A DNA stretch of 64,000 nt, taken from Azotimanducus chitobiosivorans. GTDB lineage: Bacteria; Pseudomonadota; Gammaproteobacteria; Pseudomonadales; Azotimanducaceae. Location: contig OZ241339.1 of the NCBI GenBank assembly GCA_965200235.1, positions 62,001-126,000 on the forward strand, read 5' to 3'. Shown piece by piece: positions 8,477 to 17,500 of the stretch. A model generated the notes under the pieces. It did not search any database and was not told the DNA's origin. It saw only the letters and a program-made list of their open reading frames with translations. Both the position numbers and the translations under genes were made by a program. How positions within the stretch are numbered: position 1 is the stretch's first letter; each line of letters opens with the position of its first letter.

Positions 8477-11017
8477 TTAAGGTGACGGTGAGGCCGCGCC
8501 TTCTCCATGCTCGCCGTAGTAGAACTTCACACGCCATTTCTTGATCTCGCCCGTATCTTCTTCCGCGAGGTCCACGACATTGAGCGTCCATTCGCCAATA
8601 GGTGATTCGCCGTAGAAGGCGTTGCTCAGGAGCTGCCAAGACGAGATGTTTGTGACCTCTTCATAAATGGAGTTGAACGGGGCATTGAGAATGCTTGGGG
8701 TTCCAGAAGGTGATGTGAGGCCAATGCCCACTTCAATCGGATAGAAGTGGTCGACGCTGATCTCAAGCACCACCGCTTCGATGTTTGCCGATGCTGGCAG
8801 GCCGGTGATATCGATGGTTTGGGTGATCCCAGTACCATCAGCATCCGGAATCGACATATCCTCGCCCATCTCCGCCGCATATTCGAACCAGTCTGACTCA
8901 GTGAAGGTGCCAAGGCTGTCTGGGCTGTGCGTTGACAGGAGCTTGATCGCGGCATCGATCGACAGTGCGCCGAAACCATACCAATTGTGGAAGTCGTAGC
9001 CTGCGCCGTTGGTGATCCAAGGGGGTTGGGCAATGTAGGGCTGGCCGTTGAAAGCCGCGCGCGAGGCACCGTGCTCTGCATCGATTTTGCGCGCACTGAC
9101 GGCGAGCACATGCTTGACATCACGCCAAGTGAGTGCTGGCGCTGCCTCAAGCAGCAGCGCAATCGCTCCTGCCGCGGCCGGGGCGGCCGACGACGTGCCG
9201 CCAAACGCGCTCACATAGTCGCCGTTCCCTCCCTCGAGGCGATTACGCGGGTCGAGGCTGTAGCCGACGGCGCTTCCCGCCTGATCAGTGGTGATGATGG
9301 CGGGGCCGCCTATGCCGTCTTCTCCGGAAGGCGCGACCATCCACAGGTTGGCGCCCGCCGAGGAATAGGAGGATTTCACATCGCTGGCGTTGAATCCACC
9401 GACATTAATCATGTAGGGTAGGTTTTGGTCGGGATCGGTATTGCTGCTAAGGCAGCCAATTTCACTGTTCAGTGGATGCGTTCGCAGACATCCTTCGAAG
9501 TCATTGCCAGCCGCCTTCACGTAGAGTGCGCCGAGGCCTTTTCGCCGTTTCCCGGTGCCAAGCTTCAGCAAATCTACCATGTCTTGAGCGGGGTTTTCTG
9601 AGGCCTCCGAGGCACCCCAACTCAAATTGAAAATATCGACACTTGCGGAATCTGGCATGGATTCGCTGCCGCCGAGCGCGAGCAGAGTTTCGCGTTCCAT
9701 ATCTTCACCAAGGCTAATGCCAAGATTGAATCCGACCAATCCGACCCCCGGCGCTACCCCGCGACCGCCAAGTCCGTTATTGGCAACAGCCGCAGCCACG
9801 CCTGCGACACTTGTGCCATGATCACCCAACACCTCGTAGTTGAAAGGGTCCTCAGGCGTTGCGCCCGGCACATCATGCCCAAAAAGAAAGTTGTGGGACT
9901 CGCCTGGCAGAATGTTTGCGGCGAGGTCGGGATGACAGATTTCAAGGCCGACATCAATGATTGCGAGCTTGACGCCAGCGCCGCTTGCGCCATCGTCAAT
10001 GGCTTGGCGCATGTCGAGATCGGCGCCAGAGATGCCGCCTGTGTCAGAAAATGCTGCTTGCCCAGTGTTGACGAGGTGCCACTGCTCGCTGAACAGCGGG
10101 TCTTCGCCGGATGGGTCAGGTACCCGAGATGGCGCCTCGCATTGGGTGCGCAGCTGGCCTTCCGCATTCGTGGCGAAGCCGAGGTAGGCCACATCAAGAC
10201 GTTCATCTTCGTCCTCCAAGAACGCTGGCGGGTCGTCAAAGTAGGCGCGGATGTAGTACGCCGTATCAACGCGCAAGTCTTGCAGCGGAATGGTGATTGC
10301 TTGTAGATTCTTGAACGGATTAAGGATGTCATCATCTGTCTCTGGTTCGATATCGACATTGAAGAGCGTCTTCAACCCTTCTTCAAAGTCGAAGTCGGAC
10401 GAGATTTCGACACGAAATGGCCTGCTCCCGTCTGTGCGGTTGACAGCAAGAACCCCTATTTCCATCGAAGTTTTTGTTGGTTGGAAGTACAGTGGGATCA
10501 GAGAAAGCTCTTCGCCCTCGATCTCGAAGTCGTTCAAGCTTTTCAACGTGCTGGCCGCTTCGCCATCGACGATATCAAGGGTCAGTGTGCGGGCGCCGGT
10601 GAGTTCTACATCGCCGGACAATTCGCCGAGTTCGAGCGTGATGGTCTCGTCGCCTTCGACTTCAAAGTCGCGGTAGATATCGATCTCGACGCTCGCCGAT
10701 GTCTGCCCTGCGACTATTGTGAAGCGGTCACCGCCCGTGCCATTGACGACATAATCGTAATCGCGCGTCGCTGTGCCCGCAATCACTAGGCGTGCCGAAA
10801 CTTCGCGGTTCGCTGCGCGATCAAGGGACAATGTCGCTGTCACGAGAGGATTGTCGGACTCATTGACTTTGGATGCGTCCGACAAGGCGAACGTCACGCT
10901 AGGCAGTGTCGTCGCTGCCGGTGTCGTCGCTTCCTGTTGTCCGCCGCCGCTACCCCCACCTCCTCCGCATGCGCTTATGATCAGGACGAAGATGCTGAGC
11001 AAGGCGAAGCGACGCAT
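8477..11017 (-). CDS. Lipoprotein subtilisin/kexin-type serine protease (Calx-beta, S8, P domain)
   Basis: This 846-residue protein starts with a lipoprotein signal peptide; the lipobox I-S-A-C puts the lipidated Cys at residue 17, followed by a Gly/Ser linker. Residues about 38-152 resemble a Calx-beta domain (PEVxxxEGDE-type end, here VEGDETITLELGE). A beta-rich region to about 290 follows. The S8 protease domain has D355 (IIDVG, with Val where most have Thr), H400 (GDHGTSVAG), oxyanion N505 (AAGND) and S609 (GGTSSAAP). Residues about 722-834 form a proprotein-convertase P/Homo-B domain. No own N-terminal inhibitor-like prodomain is visible. It is the last gene of a three-gene minus-strand cluster and is clearly paralogous to the C-terminal third of the giant protein encoded upstream. 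The substrate is unknown. Confidence 0.9.
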   Translation of the reverse strand: MRRFALLSIFVLIISACGGGGGSGGGQQEATTPAATTLPSVTFALSDASKVNESDNPLVTATLSLDRAANREVSARLVIAGTATRDYDYVVNGTGGDRFTIVAGQTSASVEIDIYRDFEVEGDETITLELGELSGDVELTGARTLTLDIVDGEAASTLKSLNDFEIEGEELSLIPLYFQPTKTSMEIGVLAVNRTDGSRPFRVEISSDFDFEEGLKTLFNVDIEPETDDDILNPFKNLQAITIPLQDLRVDTAYYIRAYFDDPPAFLEDEDERLDVAYLGFATNAEGQLRTQCEAPSRVPDPSGEDPLFSEQWHLVNTGQAAFSDTGGISGADLDMRQAIDDGASGAGVKLAIIDVGLEICHPDLAANILPGESHNFLFGHDVPGATPEDPFNYEVLGDHGTSVAGVAAAVANNGLGGRGVAPGVGLVGFNLGISLGEDMERETLLALGGSESMPDSASVDIFNLSWGASEASENPAQDMVDLLKLGTGKRRKGLGALYVKAAGNDFEGCLRTHPLNSEIGCLSSNTDPDQNLPYMINVGGFNASDVKSSYSSAGANLWMVAPSGEDGIGGPAIITTDQAGSAVGYSLDPRNRLEGGNGDYVSAFGGTSSAAPAAAGAIALLLEAAPALTWRDVKHVLAVSARKIDAEHGASRAAFNGQPYIAQPPWITNGAGYDFHNWYGFGALSIDAAIKLLSTHSPDSLGTFTESDWFEYAAEMGEDMSIPDADGTGITQTIDITGLPASANIEAVVLEISVDHFYPIEVGIGLTSPSGTPSILNAPFNSIYEEVTNISSWQLLSNAFYGESPIGEWTLNVVDLAEEDTGEIKKWRVKFYYGEHGEGAASPSP

Positions 11018-11025
11018 ACTTCTTG

Positions 11026-11535
11026 TTACCGCAAGTCGATAGGTGGCATCGGTAGTCGGACGTTGGCATGGTAGTCGCCGTCCAAGTCCGCGATGATCGC
11101 GAGCGCATCGACCGGATGCAGGTCTTCGGGGAGGTCCACGAACGCAAAGCCGAGCGCCGCAAACGGGGTCACGCCGGTGGCGCGCACGGCCTCGGTCAGC
11201 GCCAAGATGTCTGTATCGTCTATGAGGTCAACTCGCAGGCTCGGTAGCAGCCGCGTGAACCTTCTCGGTTTCGGGTCAAAGGCGAGGTGTGCGCGCGGTG
11301 CGCCTCGCGGCACCTGCCGGGTGAACACTTCGCCATCGAGCGTGACAAGATACTGTAGATGCGAGCCGGTGTAGTGAACATCGACCCGAATGTTGCCGTA
11401 GGCGCTCGTTCCCTCGAAGCCCGCAACGGATGTCCGCAGTGCCAACACTTCCCGATCTCGGGTTTCGACAAGCTGCGCGCTCGCAAGCTCAGAACCTGCA
11501 AACAGCATGACGACAATAGCAAGTGTTTTCTTCAT
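11026..11535 (-). CDS. Small secreted protein of unknown function, possible trans-acting protease propeptide
   Basis: I do not recognise a named family. The 169 residues begin with a signal peptide (MKKTLAIVVMLFAGSELASAQ, cleavage probably after ASA). The mature part is mixed alpha/beta; the stretch ending in LGFAFVDLPEDLHP is loosely reminiscent of subtilisin inhibitor/prodomain folds. It ends 8 bases before the lipoprotein protease gene and starts about 50 bases after the giant protease gene, in the same orientation, so the three are probably co-transcribed. Because the downstream protease lacks an evident prodomain, a separately encoded chaperone or inhibitor is an attractive idea, but this is inference. 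Confidence 0.7.
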   Translation of the reverse strand: MKKTLAIVVMLFAGSELASAQLVETRDREVLALRTSVAGFEGTSAYGNIRVDVHYTGSHLQYLVTLDGEVFTRQVPRGAPRAHLAFDPKPRRFTRLLPSLRVDLIDDTDILALTEAVRATGVTPFAALGFAFVDLPEDLHPVDALAIIADLDGDYHANVRLPMPPIDLR

Positions 11536-11584
11536 GACGCTTTCATAATATTTATCCGCTGTCCTGCTGTCATCCTATGGTGCG

Positions 11585-14500
11585 CTAGCGCTTTTCGGGT
11601 ACATTCCCCACGGCAAATTCTAGCTGCCACGAGTCTAGCGTGCCAGTGTCGCCAGCGGCGGCATCGATGATGCGGATAGTCCATTCGCCGTTCGGAGATT
11701 CGCCATAGAAGGCGTTGCTCAGGAGCTTCCAGTCGAGATCAACATCGCCGGCTAGGGTTTCGCTATAGACCGGCAGGAGAATGCTCTCGGTACCTGCAGG
11801 CGAAGTCAGGGCGATGCCGAGATCGTTGGTAAACGGATGCGTCGCCTTGATGGCGAGGGTCAGCGATTCGATGCGCTTCGAGTCCTCAATGTCCGATACT
11901 TCAATGCGTTGGGTAACGCCAGCGCCGCGATTGTCGGGAATGGCGACAGGCTCGGCGCGTTCCGGGGTCGTCATGAGCGTAAACGGGCCAAGGCTGTCCG
12001 CCGTGTGGGACGCCGCGGCTTCGAGCAGATCATCAACCGATACTGCGCCGAATCCGTACCAGTTGTGGAACGAGTAGCCGGCGCCGTTGGTCATCCACGC
12101 ATGGCGCAAGGTGGCCGCTGCGCCACCGATGGCAACGGTGAACGCCGGGATGTCGGGGTCGATTGGGCGGGCGGATATGGCGAGCAGGTGCTTCACATCG
12201 CGCCATGTGAGTTTCGGGTACGCCGAGAGCAGGATGGCGATGGTGCCCGAAGTGTTGGGCGCAGCCGAAGACGTGCCGTTGAATGTGCTCACATAGTCGC
12301 CGTGCGGATTGTCTTGGCTGCCGGGCTTCAGTCCGAAGTTGCGTGTTCCCGCGATTGCGCTCAAGGCATCGTAGCCGGTATCCGTGCCCATTTGATCGGT
12401 AGTGATCATCGCCGGGGTGTTCTCGCCAAATTCACCGGCCGGCGCACTCACCCACAGTGCGCTGCCGGATGCAGAATAGCTGGCGCGCCTGCCGCTCGCG
12501 TTGAAGGCACCAACGTTGATCAGATAGGGTAGATTGGTATTGCGGTCAGCGTTCACGGGCACGCATCCAAGCTCGTCGTTGATGTTGAAGTCCGACACGG
12601 AGTCAATACGTTGCATCGACGAACAGCGCCCGAACCCATTGCCGCCAGCCTTGACGTAGATGGCGCCTTTGCCATCACGCAGGTTTCGCGTGCCGTGACG
12701 GAACACTTGAATGTCATCGTCCGGCGTGATCGATTCAGCGCCCAACGAACCAAAGCTCATATTGAAAATATCGACATCAGACGAGTTCGGGCGAGCCGTG
12801 CTGCTGCCAAGGGAATCCTTGAAGGCTTGAGCGCGGCCTGGGTCAAGCGTTTCGAGGAAGTTGTACCCGCGCAGCTTCGCACCCGCCGCTACGCCGCGGC
12901 CGCCGATGCCGTTACCTTGCACGGATGCGATGAGTCCCGCCACGCTCGTGCCATGATCGCCAGCCGTTGCTGGCAGATAGGGGTCGGAGGCGGCTGAGCC
13001 AAGCCATGCTTCGGCATTGAAGTTGAATGAAGCGCCCGCCTCAACATTCGCCGCGAGGTCGGGGTGGCATATCTCAAGACCTGTGTCCACCACGGCCACC
13101 TTGACGCCCGCGCCGTCTCGGCCGTCACTGATCGCCGTTTGCATGTCGAGATCTTCTTTTGAAGTGCCGCCAGCCTGCGCATACGCAGATTGCCCGGTAT
13201 TCCCGATGTGCCACTGCTGCGATGCCAGCGGATCGGCTGTGCCCGGCGATGTATTGCGGCCGAGGTCCGGACAACTCGTACGTGCTTGCCTCACTGAGGT
13301 GACAGTGAATCCGGTCACATCTTGATTGGTGTGCGCTCGTCCGGGTATTTCTTCAGGGAGCGCGCTGATGCTGGCGACCGCGTAGTAGGCACCGGAAGCT
13401 GGCAAGTCACGGAAATTGACATCGAACGACACCATACCGCAGCTGCCGGCACTGATCGGAGGTACATTTGCGCTGACGATGCGCCCCACCGTAGGACGCA
13501 GGCTGGGGCTTTGACTGACTCGGAATTGAAGAACGCCGCGCGAATTGTCACGTGCGCCGAGATTGCAGACGATTGTTCCCAATTCGATCTTGCTCGCTGT
13601 AATGGTGCGGTCGCCAAAGAACACGTAGAGGTCGCTATAGAGCGTGGATTTGGCATCCGCAAACAGTGCCCCGGCATCCTCGATTGTCAAGCTCACGCGC
13701 TCCGAACGCCCGTCCTCCGCATGCGCTTCCAAAATGACGGTCTCTTCGCCTTCACTGTCGAAATCAAGCAGCGGCGTCAACCAGAAGCGCGCACCTCGAC
13801 TGCCGGCAGCGACGGTCACTTCAGTCTCATCAAGCAGGAAATCAGCGCCCAACTCGGCGCTGCCGACCGATGTGAGCGTCAACCGCTGTGCCCTGTCGAG
13901 CGCTTCGGCAAAGTCGAGTCCAAGCTCAACTGGCGTGTCGTGCTTCCACTCGCTGAGCACATCCGTCTCGCGGCCGAAGGTAAAGTCGATGATCTTCGGA
14001 GCGGCTTCGACAGTGATTGTCAGATCAGTCTCGGTGCGCCCGCCCTTGCCATCTTGCGCCGAGACTTTGAGTGAAAAGGTCATGCCGTCTTCTTGTGCGG
14101 ACGGCGTGCCAGTGAGCGTACTGGTCGCGTGCGCATAGTCGAGCCAGCGAGGCCGGCCTGACACCGAGTAGAGAAGCGCATCGCCGTCAGGGTCACTGAA
14201 GGTGGTCGAGGGGATTACAAAGGCAAAAGTCTCTCCGACCCTCGTAGTCTGCACGGGCAAGGGGTTGTCGACGAGCGGCGCACGATTCGTGCCTGCGGGC
14301 GCTGCCACGACTTCAAGCCCAAAACGTAGTGTTGCGGATGCCCCCTGAAGGTCGGTTGCGGTGACTTCAATGACCTGCGGCGCGGCGGTGATATCGATCG
14401 CCAGCGGCGTGCCGGTCAGGACTCGCGTCGCAGCGTCAAAATCGAGCCAAGGCGGGTGCCCGGATACGGTCAGTTCGAGTGAGTCGCCGTCGGCATCAGC

Positions 14501-17500
14501 AAAGGTGTCAGTCGGAATTTCGTAACGGAATGCCGCGCCGACTGTCGCCGTTTGATTTTCAAGACGGCGGTTGATGCTCGGCGCATGGTTGCTGAAGGCG
14601 TCAACGGTCATCGCGCTTGCGCGCTGCATGAGATGTATTTCGGCTCGCGGCCCGTTTTGAGTAATGCGGTAGAGTATGTTGCCTTGCGCATCCTCTGCTG
14701 CGTATCGCCGAAAATGTCCGTGTCTCGGCACCTTGTTCCCGAAGCGGTCCTCGCCGGGATAGAGCGCGTAATCGGTGATATGAAGCGAATTCTCAGCGGC
14801 GTCGTAGCGCGCCACGAACGAGCCGGTTTCGCAGATGACATCGACAGCCGCCAAGTCGGCGTGTGCGTAGGCGCGGCCGCACTCGGCAAAACCCTCTGCT
14901 GAGGGGCGTTGCAAGACGGTTGGCGCCAGGCTTCCCTCGGAGGCGAATCTGTATAGGCTGAGTAGATGCAAGGGTTCCGCATAGCTTGCGGACACGTCGA
15001 ACACAGCAAGGCGCGGTGCGCGCCTGCCAATGACAAACAGCAGCCCTTCATCTGCGTTGAGTACGACGCCGCCGAGTTCGCCAAAGTTTCGCAGCCGAGT
15101 GTCTTCGATGTCACTTGCGACGGCAATGTGGTTGGCGAGTGTCAGGCGACCGGTTTCGGGGTCGATTGAAAACACGAGCAATCCGCGTGTGTCTGCGGCA
15201 ATCAGGTAGGCATCGTCCGGCGTCACCAGCATCTGGCTCACCTCACCAATGTGCCGCGCTGGCGAGTCCTCGGCACTACCCTCTTCTATCGAGCCGAATT
15301 GTTGCACTCGCGTCATGCTCCATTCGGAATCGAGTCGGTATGCAGAGATTTGGTGGGATTCCAAATCCGCGAAATAGAGGAATCGTTCGTGCGATGTGGC
15401 TGCGAAGGTGTTGTGCACTGGCAGGGAGCCTCCACTGTCATCAGGCTTTAGTCTCATGTGATTGCGCGTCCATTCGGTGTCGCCTTCAGCGTTGCGTGCG
15501 AAGGCGTTGCTTTGTTCCGGGTGGAACGCAAACAGGCGGTCGTGGATGCGGCTCCACCATAGTGTCGTTTTTGGCAGCACTCGTTGGTTCAGGGGCGGTG
15601 GCACGTGCGTGTCGTTGTTGATGGAAACTGCGCTTGGCGCGATGCTTCGTGCATTCGATAGTTCGCCGGTCGTCGCATCCCGGTCAAGCGCCACGAATTG
15701 GCCATTGCGTGTCGCGAACACCTGCATGTCGTCGGGGTGCATCGCAAGGTTGTGGGTCCACGAGTCCGCTTCGTCATGTGGGTCGGTCGCCGGGCCGTCG
15801 TACGCGTCGCGGTAGCCAAGGTATGCGGGGGCCGAGCTTTGCTGCCAGCGAAGGTTCGCGGGTAAAAGTTGTTTCGCGTTCGGGCGCTTCGCCACGCGAA
15901 TCTGATACTGCGCGCCAGCGCGAGCGAGCAATGCGGTCTCCACCTGCCCATTTGCCAGAAAGCTGCGCTCGCTCGATGCAACCAAGTGCGCAGCCGCGCC
16001 GTCCGTCGAGACTGCCGGGTAAATGGTCAGGACGGCCCAGTCTGGGTCGCCATCAACGCGAAATGTGTGCCAGCCGGAACTCGGTGCGCTCCAATGCCAC
16101 CAAAGCGATTCGTGGCCGACATGATCGCTTGGGTCATCGTGCGCGTGCGTCGCGTGACGCAAGTCGACCAAGTCGCTGCCGTTCGACCCGGTGATCAACG
16201 TCGCCTTCGCACGGTCATCGTTTTCCGGCGTCGGTCCCCATGTCAAGACGGTCGCATCGCCGAGCTGTGACAAGGGCACATTGACCGAGTCCGGCGAACG
16301 TCCGATTGACACGGAATAGGTCTGTCCTGCTTCCGCATCCAATACGACGCCGGTGCCAGCGATGCTTGCGCCTTGCAGGGCAAGGTCCTGCAAGCGTGCT
16401 TCAGTCCACAATCCTAGTCTGAGGACATCCGAGCCATCGATGAAGAACGTGAATCGCCCTGATTCGGGTGCGGTCCACTGCCACCAAATGGTGCCAATTC
16501 CTGACTCGGGTGGCTCTTCGGGGTCCACTGTGAGCTGGTCTTTGTAGGGTGACGGGAGCGACCCTTCGCTACCTTCGAGCAAACGAGCGTCTATGAATCG
16601 GTCCGGCGTTCGCCCGGCGATGGGAGGACGGTCGTTCTCAATTCGCCAAGACAGTGTGTATTCGGATCCCGACGCCTCTGCGCTTGTCGCTGCAATCGCA
16701 ATCCGGTACGTGACGCCTTCCTTGGCATACAAGGAAGCAGAGAAGTTCGGCGAAGGTTGTGATAGCAGTCGCAGGGAATCGAGCGAGTCGCCCGCGAACA
16801 CCATCACCCGATGGTTCTGCTGCTGTAGTGCAAAGTGCCAGTGCGCAGTGGCGGGTGCTGTCCATGTGTGCCATGTCGTTGCCGCGAGGCCGTTCCAGAA
16901 CTCGCCGCGTTCGAGCGTTGCGCTTTCGTTGCTGCCCTCGATACTGCCTGACTCGCCGACAATCCCAGAGGCGGCGACTATGTCATCATTGTCGGGACGC
17001 ACATCAGCCGCTTCCCACGTCAAGGCCATTCTCGGCGTGTTGCCATTGCTCGTCGAAGCGCGAATGAAATACTCCGTATCGACATCAGCAGTAAAGGCAA
17101 TTTCGCTGCCAGTTTTTGTGGCAACTGAAACGAGTTCGGCAATCTTGTCGCCGGTGTATATGTCGAAGCGCGCCGAGCCAGATTGTCTGCTGCCTTCGCG
17201 AATGAACTGGAATCGATACAGCCCGCTTGCCGGCGGTTGCCAGATATGCCAGAGGCTGCGGGTGTCGCCTTCTACGTCAGGCTCGCCCGGTTCGCGCGAG
17301 GCTATTGAGAAATCAACCAGTGTGTCGCCGGTTTCGCTGGCGATGCGCCTCGCCGCGTCAAAGCTGTCATTGGCTGCAACGGGAGGCGAACTGGCATTGC
17401 TCGCCCCGTCGAGCAGGATTGCGCGCACGGCTGAACGGGCGTTCCATGCACTCGCGGTGACATGCAGCGGCGTGTCGGTCGGCAGTGTCTGTCGGCTGAA

